Source: Bacillota bacterium (GTDB lineage Bacteria; Bacillota; Clostridia; Lachnospirales; Lachnospiraceae). Taken from it: 64,000 nucleotides of DNA. The translations under genes and the position numbers were made by a program. The DNA lies in the NCBI GenBank assembly GCA_023436065.1, contig JAEZKU010000024.1, forward strand, positions 248,001-312,000. Reading direction: 5' to 3'. Positions 8,788 through 17,223 of this stretch are shown here, piece by piece. Position 1 is the stretch's first letter. Each line of letters starts with the position of its first letter. The notes beneath the pieces are model-generated. The model ran no database searches and had not been told where the DNA came from. It saw nothing but the letters and a program-made list of their open reading frames with translations.

Positions 8788-9352
8788 CTATAACCTCTTG
8801 GCTTAATTTATTCTCTTCTTTTTTATACTCTCTTCTTAAAATCGAATAAACATCTAAATCCACATAAGAACCATGCTCAAATTCACATTCCCTTAACGTG
8901 CCTTCGAATAGAAATCCATTTTTACGTAACAAATGCGCAGATGCCTCATTTCGATGATCTACATATGCCTCGACCCTGTTATATCCCAATTCTGAAAATC
9001 CGTATTTCACTAATTTTTGAATACATTTGCTCATTATCCCTTTTCCCCAATATGCCTGCTTTAACCGATAACCGATTTCGACTTTCTTATTATTCTCCTG
9101 GAAGTTATGAAATCCAATATCACCAATATACTGGTCTTTCCCATCGATCGTAATAATCCATCTTCCGCTGTTATTCTGAAATAGAGAATTACACCATTCA
9201 ATTTGCTTCATCGCTTTTTCATACGTGTCAATATCTGCTCCTGACACCCCATAATATTTCATAGTATCTTTTTCTGAACAAATTTCAATAAATCCATTGG
9301 CATCTTCTTCCTTGGGTTTTCTTAAAACTATCGAATCTATTTTAAATTGCAT
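8771..9352 (-). CDS. GNAT N-acetyltransferase, RimJ/RimL type
   Basis: A 193-residue acetyl-CoA-dependent transferase. It begins IVLRKPKEEDANGF, typical of the RimJ/RimL subgroup. The acetyl-CoA-binding motif A is YRLKQAYWGKGIMSKC near residues 95-110, followed by AYVDHRNEASAHLLRKNGF. The C-terminus is unusually charged (KKEENK, DEEEN) and lies over the start of the serine hydrolase. GAGGTAAG precedes the ATG. The substrate is unknown; an N-terminal peptide or a small amine are both possible. Confidence 0.8.
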   Translation of the reverse strand: MQFKIDSIVLRKPKEEDANGFIEICSEKDTMKYYGVSGADIDTYEKAMKQIEWCNSLFQNNSGRWIITIDGKDQYIGDIGFHNFQENNKKVEIGYRLKQAYWGKGIMSKCIQKLVKYGFSELGYNRVEAYVDHRNEASAHLLRKNGFLFEGTLRECEFEHGSYVDLDVYSILRREYKKEENKLSQEVIDEEEN

Positions 9353-9573
9353 CTCTTACCTCACTTTGGGGTTTTTTATAATTATCCATCCAATCCGCAT
9401 TATACCAAATAATAGGAATATCATCAACGAATTCGGAGCAATATTTAAGCAATCTAGTCTCAACCCTAACCTATATTTCATGTAATAAGCCATACAGCCA
9501 GGACAAAAACAAGATTTCCATCAATCGGTAATTATCATTCGAAGCTCCTAGACTTTGATACTTTGTATTGTAA

Positions 9574-9744
9574 ACCTATACATGTTTTGATGGTTCCGCG
9601 GGTACTTTTTATGCAAGAGGTTATGTTGTTCCTGAATTAGATTTTGCTTTTACTGTAATAATCAATACCGGCAATCCAGATGCGGTTGAATATATAACCA
9701 CTAAACTTGTTAAAGCGAAATACAAATTATGGTGGAGATTCTGA
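9574..9744 (+). pseudogene. C-terminal remnant of a beta-lactamase-fold serine hydrolase
   Basis: An open stretch of 56 codons after a TAA at 9571 reads FDGSAGTFYARGYVVP, PELDFAFTVIINTGN and then a C-terminal tail. The DGSAGTF pattern resembles the third active-site motif (HxG-type) of class C beta-lactamase-like proteins, followed by the usual strand. No start codon or upstream domain is present, so it is a dead fragment. The family call rests on this short motif. Confidence 0.45.
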
Positions 9745-9785
9745 AGATGACAGAAGCGAAATGTCAAACCATCCGCCTGCTTGAT

Positions 9786-9819
9786 GAAGCAACGCCTCTT
9801 TTATAAGCGGTGTTGCTTC
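9786..9819 (+). terminator. Hairpin terminator after the hydrolase remnant
   Basis: GAAGCAACGCC pairs with GGTGTTGCTTC around a 12-base AT-rich loop, 42 bp after the stop of the remnant. Confidence 0.6.
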
Positions 9820-9844
9820 TCTCTAGCGAAAAAGCACAAATTCT

Positions 9845-10051
9845 CTATTTCTCTTTTCTTAATAATTTCAACGCTTCATCTACCGTAACACAATCTGTAA
9901 AGCGTTTTACAACACATAATTTACAAAACACACCACTTAGTCTTAGGAGCTGCGGTAAAAAAAGGTTCCAGCAATCGTCTTCATTTTTCTTCTTCCCGGT
10001 CACCCTGCATAACAAGTGTGTAACCAACCATGCAAGCAATAGCACTACCAA
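9845..10051 (-). CDS. Possible small membrane protein, function unknown
   Basis: An open frame of about 68 residues downstream of the ArAE-type gene on the same strand. It has one hydrophobic helix (VVLLLAWLVTHLL), a basic stretch (KKK) and a Cys-containing tail ending EALKLLRKEK. The frame stays open upstream without a clear ATG; an ATT or TTG near 10051 would start it, and no good ribosome site is visible. I do not recognise a family. It may be a remnant or a real small protein co-transcribed with its neighbour. Confidence 0.3.
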   Translation of the reverse strand: MVVLLLAWLVTHLLCRVTGKKKNEDDCWNLFLPQLLRLSGVFCKLCVVKRFTDCVTVDEALKLLRKEK

Positions 10052-10098
10052 AATGTATATCAGACTGTCAATGTCTAACCATACCGATACGCCAGAGG

Positions 10099-11088
10099 CT
10101 ATTCATTACTCTTCCAGTATCTTTCCTTTTGTTCCTCTGTTATAGAATCCACAAATTCTTCCTTCATCTTAAGAAAAATCCGAAAATCCATTAATATATT
10201 ATATAGTACTGCCCGATGTTCAAACTCGTCACGTGTTACCGGCAGAGGACTCTCTTTAAACTTTAGTAATAAGGTATCCTCCATAAGCAATAATCCTTTG
10301 GCATTTTGGGTTTCAGAAAGAGTCTTGGAAATGCTCCTGATAAAATCCGCTACTTCCTGGGATTGACTAGAAACCGCAGTGATCGTTACTATCTTATCAT
10401 AGATTTCTTTTAAAACTTCAGACTGTTGTTTCCTCATTTGCATATACTCAATATAATAGCGGGTCTCTTGAAAAAAGGTATTATTCATATTTGTATATGC
10501 TTGTTGTAACCCAATGGAAATATGCTCTATTAACAATAATAAGCTGCTGTCATTATAGTCAGATTTATCCCCTATCAGAAGTTTATCAGCCATCTGTGAC
10601 AGTATAGATTTCAAATCCGCTTCAATGATGCGCTGTTTTGCACGTATCTGCCTTACATTGTTGGGTATATATAGATTTAATAGTATTCCAATACCAGCTC
10701 CTATCAGTAATAAGAGAGATTCATTACCTATCATGGCGGCTGACATATCTTTTTCTAATATGTAGTGTGAAGCCAATACAGCATTCATAGGAATTGCGTC
10801 ATACATTTTAAAAGCATAACATATTCCGGAAAATATAAGTAAAAAAACTCCATAAGCGATAGGTGTATAGGATAAAACAGAGAATACAATTAACACAATG
10901 ATTACTGAGAGAACAAAGGCAGCTATTCTCTTTATTGCAATAAATATGGTTTCCTTTTTGGTATCCTGTAACGTCAAAAGTGTAATGATTCCTGCTGAAA
11001 CGGCATAATCCAGTCCCAGAAAATATGCGATCATAATTGCAGTAGTACTGCCAACAGCTATTTTTACTACTTTAATATATTGCCTCAT
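10099..11088 (-). CDS. Aromatic acid exporter (ArAE/FUSC)-family membrane protein
   Basis: A 329-residue protein with about six hydrophobic segments in residues 8-155 (MRQYIKVVKIAVGSTTAIMI and onward), then a soluble helical domain of about 170 residues. This matches the Firmicute ArAE_1 membrane domain plus its C-terminal domain. Such proteins are predicted to export aromatic or other organic acids; the substrate is not evident. GAGGAGCC precedes the ATG. Its 5' side faces a palindromic repeat at 11182. Confidence 0.75.
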   Translation of the reverse strand: MRQYIKVVKIAVGSTTAIMIAYFLGLDYAVSAGIITLLTLQDTKKETIFIAIKRIAAFVLSVIIVLIVFSVLSYTPIAYGVFLLIFSGICYAFKMYDAIPMNAVLASHYILEKDMSAAMIGNESLLLLIGAGIGILLNLYIPNNVRQIRAKQRIIEADLKSILSQMADKLLIGDKSDYNDSSLLLLIEHISIGLQQAYTNMNNTFFQETRYYIEYMQMRKQQSEVLKEIYDKIVTITAVSSQSQEVADFIRSISKTLSETQNAKGLLLMEDTLLLKFKESPLPVTRDEFEHRAVLYNILMDFRIFLKMKEEFVDSITEEQKERYWKSNE

Positions 11089-11181
11089 TTTCTCGGCTCC
11101 TCTACTTAAATATCAGACAGATTGTCGACATGGCTCTATAATCCTGTTTTTTCATATTTATCACTTCAAATAAATATGCTT

Positions 11182-11257
11182 GTGACTAAGGGATGGGGTT
11201 ACTGACACTACATCAAAAAATGGATACCTGGTGTCAGTACCCCCGTCCCTTTGTCAC
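11182..11257. repeat. Long palindromic REP-like element, copy 2 (degenerate)
   Basis: gtgactaagggatggggtt, a tgacac segment and a loop containing tacatcaaaaaatggatacc are followed by the mismatched complementary arm ending at gtcac. The loop is shared with copy 3. The tca at 11254-11256 is the stop codon of the flavodoxin-ferredoxin gene on the minus strand. Confidence 0.8.
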
Positions 11258-12045
11258 ACCATCCCCTTTTCTCTCGCATCAAGCCCCAAGCCATCCAAAT
11301 GATATCTAGGCTTGCCTTTACTTTTCTCGCCGTATTCGATAGTCTCTGTGGGGCAATAGCAGATACACGCCATACAATGTGTGCAATTTTTACCCCAGAC
11401 AGGCTTCCTGTCAATAATGCTTATATTGTTCAAAGGACATTTTTTTGCACATTTACCACAACCAATGCATTTGTCATTTATCTTGAATAATTTTGACTTC
11501 ACACAAAAAAGATAAAACAGCGGATTAGCAACCCCGCTCAATGTCCTGTAGTGTAGACTGTCCTTTCCCCCGGGAAGCTTTTCTCTTGCAGTAATAGTTT
11601 GGGCTACTTGTTCAATCACGGGATCAGCCTTTGCAATAATTTCTTTTGACTCATCATTGTTCGGCACACTAAACATGGCAACATAGTTTTCTGGCATAAT
11701 AATCTCTGCTGTTCCCATATACTCACAGCGTTTTTCACTACAAATATTTTGATTGTAAGCAGAAGCGTATCCGATTTCACTGCCGCAGGTCATTACAAAC
11801 CATACTTTTTTTACTGCCGAAAAGTCAGCCTTCCGTATCCAATCTCGTACAATTCTCGGAATTCTCCAAGCGTATGTAGGTGTTACAAGTATCACATTTT
11901 CAGCCTGCATATCAAAAGTCTCATTCTTTTTTATCCAATCACTCAGATTCAGCAGTTCGCTCTTAGCTTTATTCGCAATTTTCTCTGCGACATAACGGCT
12001 GTTGCCTGTTCCAGTAAAATACAGAACCATTATTTTATCTGTCAT
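11254..12045 (-). CDS. EFR1-family flavodoxin-ferredoxin fusion protein
   Basis: A 263-residue electron-transfer protein. The N-terminal flavodoxin-like domain has the FMN phosphate loop YFTGTGNSRYVAEKI at residues 9-23 and TPTYAWRIP near residue 50. Two 4Fe-4S clusters are at the C-terminus: CIGCGKCAKKCP, then CTHCMACICYCP. Start 12045 is chosen because CGGAGGG lies just upstream; an in-frame ATG 93 bp earlier lies inside repeat DNA and lacks this. It probably works in the cytosol as a reductant donor. The stop TGA lies in palindromic repeat copy 2. Confidence 0.85.
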   Translation of the reverse strand: MTDKIMVLYFTGTGNSRYVAEKIANKAKSELLNLSDWIKKNETFDMQAENVILVTPTYAWRIPRIVRDWIRKADFSAVKKVWFVMTCGSEIGYASAYNQNICSEKRCEYMGTAEIIMPENYVAMFSVPNNDESKEIIAKADPVIEQVAQTITAREKLPGGKDSLHYRTLSGVANPLFYLFCVKSKLFKINDKCIGCGKCAKKCPLNNISIIDRKPVWGKNCTHCMACICYCPTETIEYGEKSKGKPRYHLDGLGLDAREKGMV

Positions 12046-12103
12046 ATATATTCCCTCCGATGAATCATTAATTCTGGTTACTTTTCTATTATCAATATTA
12101 ATA

Positions 12104-12231
12104 TGACAAGGGTGACAAGGGGACGGGGTTACTGACACTACATCAAAGAATAGATACCTGGGGTCAGTAACCCCGTCCCCTTGTCACGATGGTGTCAGTA
12201 ACCCCGTCCCCTTGTCACATCCCCTTGTCAC
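12104..12231. repeat. Long palindromic REP-like element, copy 3 (with extra arm)
   Basis: A full palindrome with a conserved loop (tacatcaaagaatagatacc) is followed by an additional right arm and a partial third (ccccttgtcaca). The terminal tca at 12228-12230 is the stop codon of the HAD-kinase fusion gene on the minus strand. The extra arm suggests slippage or nested insertion. Confidence 0.85.
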
Positions 12232-13475
12232 ATCAATGGTTTATTATAATCATTGTTATCAATAACTAAGTCACATATATCCTTCGGTCTATAGCTTTGC
12301 AAATATATTTTTTGTGCCGGAATATAGCGCTCTCTATATTTGTCAAGAAATTCAACTCCGTATTTCGGTACATCTCTTTTTGTAGCCCTTTTGATCACTT
12401 CATCAAAATTGATATCGAGAAAAATTTTATAGTCGATTATACTACAAATCGGGGGACGATAAAGCATTACTCCTTCCAAAATTATAATAGTATTTCGTGT
12501 GGTTTTAATGGGTAGTTTTTTTGTGTATGTATTCGATTCTAGGTTCAAAACATAAAATTCTTTATCGGAATCATTCTCCTTTATTTCAGTAATAATTGAT
12601 TGCAATCTGTTTAAATCAAAAGCATAATCAATATATCCTTGGGGAGAGGTATCCTTATAACGTATTTCTTTAGGGTTATGGAAATCGTCCATATGAAGCA
12701 ATTGTATTTGATATCCTCGGTATTTTAAATATAAACCTAAATCTTCTGCAAAAAAAGTTTTTCCGGATGTGTCCACACCGTTTATGCCCAAGACAACAGG
12801 CTTTTTGAGATTTGCAACATCTGTTTCTATCTTTGAATAAATAAATGTTTTATAAATTTCGGGTTCGATTTCCTTAACACTATCAACCATAATTGCGGAG
12901 CCCTTGATTTTTTCAGCACCATACCCATAACTAACCCCAATAAACGGTATGCCGTTATCTTTCGCTGCCATCAAGTCAGTTCCACTGTCTCCGACAAAAA
13001 CACAATTCTTTGATGAGAACTGATAAGCAATTAAATAATCTTTAAGTACCTGTCCTTTTGTCTTGCCCTCTATTCTGTGTAAAATCGCATCGAAATAATG
13101 TCTTATTTCACATTTGTCAACTACAGTATCAATATACTCTTTGCTTCCCATTCCACAAATAGCAAGCATATTGCCTGCAGCTTTAAGTTTTGATAACAAT
13201 TCCTTAACTCCGTCAAATAAGATCCCTTGTTTCTTGACTTCTTCAATTTCAAGCAACTTAAGTTCTTGCTGAAAGTTCAGTTTCTGCTCTTCTGTCATAT
13301 CAGGTGCAACCTTCTCTAAAAGTGTTGCTGTTGTTGTACATAATAAAAGAGCCTCATCCTCTTTTGACAAGCGAACCCCATATTTCTTACACAAAGCATA
13401 CAGCGGCGGTAAGGCTGTTAAGCAAGTACGATATAATGTACCATCTAAATCAAAGAAAATAATTTTTCTTTTCAA
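12228..13475 (-). CDS. HAD-family phosphatase fused to a uridine-kinase-like P-loop domain
   Basis: A 415-residue two-domain protein. Residues 1-215 are a HAD-IA phosphatase: FDLDGTLYR with Asp9/Asp11, and CVFVGDSGTDLMAA with the motif IV acidic pair. Residues 225-415 are a kinase-like domain: GINGVDTSGKTFF is the Walker A loop near 230-242, followed by HMDDFHNP and ILEGVMLY, as in uridine kinase/phosphoribulokinase relatives. The pair could link phosphorylation and dephosphorylation of one metabolite, such as a nucleoside or sugar; this is inference. TTG at 13475 follows AAGGAGG by 8 bp. The stop codon lies in repeat copy 3. Confidence 0.8.
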   Translation of the reverse strand: MKRKIIFFDLDGTLYRTCLTALPPLYALCKKYGVRLSKEDEALLLCTTTATLLEKVAPDMTEEQKLNFQQELKLLEIEEVKKQGILFDGVKELLSKLKAAGNMLAICGMGSKEYIDTVVDKCEIRHYFDAILHRIEGKTKGQVLKDYLIAYQFSSKNCVFVGDSGTDLMAAKDNGIPFIGVSYGYGAEKIKGSAIMVDSVKEIEPEIYKTFIYSKIETDVANLKKPVVLGINGVDTSGKTFFAEDLGLYLKYRGYQIQLLHMDDFHNPKEIRYKDTSPQGYIDYAFDLNRLQSIITEIKENDSDKEFYVLNLESNTYTKKLPIKTTRNTIIILEGVMLYRPPICSIIDYKIFLDINFDEVIKRATKRDVPKYGVEFLDKYRERYIPAQKIYLQSYRPKDICDLVIDNNDYNKPLM

Positions 13476-13558
13476 TCAATTAACCTCCTTAAGTTCGAAG
13501 CCTTTTAGGAACCAACTGTACTATCTACTCTCAATATCATTCATTAGCTAAACAGCAT

Positions 13559-13741
13559 TTACCAGAATAAGGCTTTTTCATCACTGTTGGAACAGTTTCT
13601 ATATAGCATAATATCCACTGCTCCCAGTTCAAATCCACAATAATGGTAAAACCTGCAAGCTGCAAGGTTTGTATCCTGAGTTTCCAACATCAACCCGAGC
13701 ATTTCACGATTCTTTGCCCAGTAATTGCTCCAATGGCACGT
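13559..13741 (-). pseudogene. C-terminal remnant of a streptothricin-acetyltransferase-like GNAT
   Basis: Sixty codons read WAKNREMLGLMLETQDTN, then AACRFYHYCGFELGAVD and a tail ending EKALFW and stop. This fits the acetyl-CoA-binding C-terminus of SatA-type GNAT enzymes. An in-frame stop lies just upstream and there is no N-terminal half, so it is a decayed gene. It occupies part of the 583-bp gap between the HAD-kinase and WYL genes. Confidence 0.6.
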
Positions 13742-13870
13742 TATCTATATGTTAAGTTATTGTACCATATATATACTCTACATACAAAATTCTTTAACAG
13801 ATTTAAATTTTAATTTTAATAGTCTCACAATAAAACTCAATCTTTCATTTTAATCCTTTACAACAATTCT

Positions 13871-14045
13871 CTAGTCTCAATCTATCCTAAAACAGCAGTT
13901 TCCTTGTCTCACAAGGCTAAAAGCAATTCTGTAGTCTCAGCCCTAACCCCATATTTTACTTTCTTAATCTTACTCCAAGATAAAAAACATGGTTTCTATT
14001 AATCGGTTATATTAACCGAAAGTATAGAACCCATTGATTTCAAAC
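13871..14045. repeat. Dispersed hairpin element, copy 1
   Basis: About 175 bp clearly related to 27052-27235. Shared blocks include ttgtctcacaagg, tagtctca, ccctaaccc, gataaaaaac and an imperfect hairpin (ggtttctattaatcggtta with taaccga and a complementary tail at about 13990-14030). A shorter relative is visible near 47040-47125. No coding was found. Confidence 0.6.
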
Positions 14046-14058
14046 CATTAAGTCTAAA

Positions 14059-14973
14059 CTAAATCGACATAAAATGTAATTGTAAACTTTCAGTCTTATC
14101 AATTATTAGTTTAGATAATTCAATCGGATGCACTGATAATATGTTTTTCCCGTATCCGATAAAATAATTCGCTATAAAGTCTTCTTCTCCGTGATTGTAA
14201 AATCCACGAATAAAATATTTCCCATTTACTGAATCTAATCGCATGGAAGGATAATGTTCTTTATGAAACAGGTCTACTCCTTTATTTGACACTGATACTT
14301 CAAACTCTGTTGCGTCAGCAGCCTTAAATAACAAATCACCATACTCCGCAAATTCATTAAATCCCTTTGCTGAATATTGGCTATTTTCATGAAGATCGAT
14401 AACCTTGTCACACCTCAGCACTTGTATTTTCTCTGCTTGAAAATTATAACCAGTAGCATACCATTGACCAAAGTTTGCTGAAATATCAAAAAATTGTATG
14501 ATATAGCTAGCTTCAGTCTCTTTTTTTCTATACTTCACTTCGCAGACTTTTTCATCTATGGCAAATTGCAAAATATCCTTTAAATATTTACAATGTTTTT
14601 TTTGTGAAATAGATCCCAATCGAAACACTTTTTCTGTTTTTCTAAGAAGTTCTATTTTATCAGGAGAAAGGCAATTTTCAAATTTCTGTTTTAATTTCTC
14701 CACACTTAAATGAAATGGGGTAGACTCATAAGCACGCAATGTTAGCATCGAAAAATATAACGCGAACACCTCATCAATATTAAATACAATCGGAGACAAC
14801 AATCGATTTTGTAGAATTCCATAGTATCCATTCCTGCCCGTTTGAGAATAAATAGGCATTCCGATTTCTTCTAATGATTGTATATCTCTAAGTGCAGTAC
14901 TTTTTGAAATAGCATAACGTTGCATTATATCTTTTAAATTAAAGGAATTTTTATCATTAAGAAATAGTAGCAT
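14059..14973 (-). CDS. WYL-domain transcriptional regulator (YafY type)
   Basis: A 304-residue regulator with an N-terminal HTH (IMQRYAISKSTALRDIQSLEEIG), a YYG wing and a WYL-type sensor domain from about residue 135 onward. The ATG at 14973 has no ribosome site. The usual family N-terminus (NKSERINDMLLFLND) is encoded nine codons further upstream, where an AAAGGAGTGA site faces an ATA codon at 14998-15000. Either initiation occurs at ATA, or an ATG-to-ATA change has damaged the start. It is divergent from the peptidase E gene, with a perfect palindrome between them, so it probably regulates that gene. Confidence 0.8.
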   Translation of the reverse strand: MLLFLNDKNSFNLKDIMQRYAISKSTALRDIQSLEEIGMPIYSQTGRNGYYGILQNRLLSPIVFNIDEVFALYFSMLTLRAYESTPFHLSVEKLKQKFENCLSPDKIELLRKTEKVFRLGSISQKKHCKYLKDILQFAIDEKVCEVKYRKKETEASYIIQFFDISANFGQWYATGYNFQAEKIQVLRCDKVIDLHENSQYSAKGFNEFAEYGDLLFKAADATEFEVSVSNKGVDLFHKEHYPSMRLDSVNGKYFIRGFYNHGEEDFIANYFIGYGKNILSVHPIELSKLIIDKTESLQLHFMSI

Positions 14974-15060
14974 ATCGTTTATGCGTTCTGACTTATTTAT
15001 ATTAGTTCACTCCTTTATAATCATAACTTGTATAAATGGTGTCACAATATGATACCTTTT

Positions 15061-15074
15061 TGTAGTATACTACA
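15061..15074. promoter_or_regulatory. Perfect 14-bp palindrome, candidate operator
   Basis: TGTAGTATACTACA lies between the divergent WYL regulator and peptidase E genes, 33 bp before the peptidase E start. It contains a possible -10 (TATACT). Binding by the neighbouring regulator is inferred from position only. Confidence 0.5.
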
Positions 15075-15107
15075 ATTACACAAAAAATAAAAGGAGAAAA
15101 CAACTTT

Positions 15108-15722
15108 ATGAAAAAACTATTTTTGGCATCATCCTTTAAAGATGTTGCAGATATCTTTGCAAATTCTGAAACAGATTTGATGGGTAAAAGGGTAACCTTT
15201 ATCCCTACAGCAAGCATAGTGGAGAAAGTTGTGTTTTATGTATCATCTGGCAGAAAAGCACTTGAAAAAATGGGACTTATAGTTGATATACTTGAAATAT
15301 CTACAGCCAGCAAGGATGAAATAAGTGTTAAGCTAAAGAAAAATGATTTTATCTATGTAACTGGCGGAAACACGTTCTTTCTTTTACAAGAGTTAAAAAG
15401 AACAGGGGCTGATGAAATAATTAAAGATGAAGTGTATGCAGGCAAGCTTTACATTGGTGAATCAGCTGGAGCAATGATTGTATCACCAAATATAGAATAC
15501 GCTAAAGGTATAGATAGTGTGAAAAAAGCTCCAGATTTGACGGATTATTGTGCCTTAGGATTAGTCGAGTTTTATCCCGTGCCACATTTTGAAAGTTCAC
15601 CCTTTAAGAAAGTTGTGCAAACTATAATAGACACCTACTCTTCTAAACTAAATTTATCCCCAATCAGTAATCACGATGCAATTTTAGTTAAGAATAACGA
15701 AATGAAAATCGAAAAATGCTGA
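15108..15722 (+). CDS. Peptidase E-like (S51 family) serine peptidase
   Basis: A cytosolic protein of 204 residues with the class I glutamine-amidotransferase-like fold. FIYVTGGNTFFLLQEL near residues 82-97 and the nucleophile elbow GESAGAMIVSPN near residue 118 match the S51 family, and a PVPHF segment follows. Members cleave Asp-X dipeptides or related substrates. AAAAGGAGAAA precedes the ATG. It is divergent from the WYL regulator. The C-terminus (HDAILVKNNEMKIE) is complete for the family. Confidence 0.8.
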   Translation: MKKLFLASSFKDVADIFANSETDLMGKRVTFIPTASIVEKVVFYVSSGRKALEKMGLIVDILEISTASKDEISVKLKKNDFIYVTGGNTFFLLQELKRTGADEIIKDEVYAGKLYIGESAGAMIVSPNIEYAKGIDSVKKAPDLTDYCALGLVEFYPVPHFESSPFKKVVQTIIDTYSSKLNLSPISNHDAILVKNNEMKIEKC

Positions 15723-15874
15723 TTGAATTCTTCATGTTTTACAACATCGTACTCGCCGGGATGATTTAGCAAAATAAAATAAATGAAGGCAGAGGCAGAA
15801 ATTCTGTAAAAGAACTGCTGCCTTTCGCTATGTTCGTAAACGGTAAATCATGCGTACCGGCAGCCAAAAAGAAA

Positions 15875-15893
15875 GCCGCCAGATGATGGCGGC
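15875..15893 (+). terminator. Hairpin terminator downstream of peptidase E
   Basis: GCCGCCA and TGGCGGC pair around gatga, followed by an AT-rich run containing ttattgttttt. The rest of the 267-bp gap holds a weaker hairpin (aggcag with ctgcct) and no recognisable gene. Confidence 0.6.
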
Positions 15894-15989
15894 ATTGAAT
15901 TTATTGTTTTTGCTTTTTACAGTTTTCAATCGATTTTACCTATCGAAAGTCTGGAAACCTTTTATTTCGAACATTTATGGCATATTTAT

Positions 15990-16844
15990 TTAAAAATTGA
16001 TTATTCTATTCAACTTATCAACTTCTGAGGGTATCTTCTCTATGATATAATCGATAAATTCTCTATTTACATTCAATGCCTCCATTATTTTATTAGTATA
16101 TATGAATGTAGTATTATTTCCTAATAGTCTTTCATAGTAATTGGTACTTATGGAATCTGCCAGATGAATGATTCTTACCTCATCTAGATTCCTATCCGTC
16201 AACAATGGCGTATGATGAAATCCAACTACATCTGAAATCTCATCCGGTAAACCCCATTCTTTACATATCCACCCGCCAATCTCTGCGTGTGTTATTCCAT
16301 TTAAAACAATTTTTTCTGCTATTAATTGATGCGTTCCTTTTAAGTGAATTTCATTAATTTTATCCAAACAATCTGGTAAACAAATATCTAATACTGTAAT
16401 TCCGATATCATGTATTAACCCATATGTAAACAATTTATCTTTATCAGATAATTTAATTTCAGCAGAAATCATATATGCAGCCATCGATGTTGCTAAGCAA
16501 TGCTTCCAATATTTCTTACTATCGAAAAGCTTTGTTCTTCCATACTTATTCGGTATCAATAACCTTGTAACATAAGCAATTATTATGAGAGCAGAATTTT
16601 TAGGCCCCAGATAATTAATAGCCTCTTTTATTGTTCGTATCTCTCGCTTTAATCTCGAATCGTAATTTAATTCCTGTATTAGAACCGTCTCTAGCTGAGG
16701 AAAATGAGAGAAATATTCAACACATTGATCTATATCATAATCGATGGGTTTTGAAAACATTTTTATTATTGTTCCAAAGTCTTTTGGTATTTTGGGCAAG
16801 TATTCCGAATCTTTAATCATATTAATTATATTATGTTGATCCAA
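15990..16844 (-). CDS. HDOD-domain signalling protein
   Basis: A 284-residue cytosolic protein with an HDOD domain (HD-related output domain) over about residues 15-220. The segments LIHDIGITVLDICLP, NGITHAEIGGWICKEWGLP and VVGFHHTP keep much of the HD metal pattern, so residual hydrolase activity is possible, though HDOD proteins usually act in signalling. TTG at 16844 is supported by GGGAGGG 9 bp upstream. It stands alone on its strand; a second HDOD protein fused to a receiver lies at 61087. Role unknown. Confidence 0.75.
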   Translation of the reverse strand: MDQHNIINMIKDSEYLPKIPKDFGTIIKMFSKPIDYDIDQCVEYFSHFPQLETVLIQELNYDSRLKREIRTIKEAINYLGPKNSALIIIAYVTRLLIPNKYGRTKLFDSKKYWKHCLATSMAAYMISAEIKLSDKDKLFTYGLIHDIGITVLDICLPDCLDKINEIHLKGTHQLIAEKIVLNGITHAEIGGWICKEWGLPDEISDVVGFHHTPLLTDRNLDEVRIIHLADSISTNYYERLLGNNTTFIYTNKIMEALNVNREFIDYIIEKIPSEVDKLNRIINF

Positions 16845-17021
16845 GTATATCCCTCCCGTTATTTTCGTATTTGTATCATATGTTTATTCAATTATAACAT
16901 AATAAAATAAAGCACTATCCCTCATATTTATCATTATATACTACCTTTTTTTACTAATCAAATATAAAGAATACTATAGCAGAATTCTGCTCACATTTAT
17001 CTAAGGAAAATACAATGCTCG

Positions 17022-17056
17022 AGTTTTCGAGGTTTGCTTGAACATGTCAATTAGAG
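17022..17056. repeat. Weak relative of the GAACATATCAAC-type repeat
   Basis: gagttttcgaggtttgcttg followed by aacatgtcaatta resembles the ttcgaggtt plus gaacatatcaac units at 3165 and 27316. It lies in the 379-bp gap between divergent HDOD and DUF421 genes, which otherwise shows no gene. Confidence 0.35.
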
Positions 17057-17223
17057 AAATGTTTAATTCATCTGCCTGTGAGCCGTTACATCTTGCTACA
17101 ATTCGATTCCAACGCATTTTGTCTATTCAAAATTATTCATGGTTAATTACACTGAATAAGAATAATATACCTTTAACATCAGATACTAGATATTAATGTC
17201 AAAATTATTTTAGGAGCGATTTT

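Noticed and set aside
9810..10145. Plus-strand open frame of 111 codons
   Set aside because: Composition looks like the complement of the ArAE-type gene tail and the small minus-strand frame; no ribosome site and no recognisable domain.
2296..12231. CRISPR-like reading of the repeated gtgacaaggggacggggtt units
   Set aside because: There is no regular spacer pattern and no cas gene; the units are arms of palindromes.
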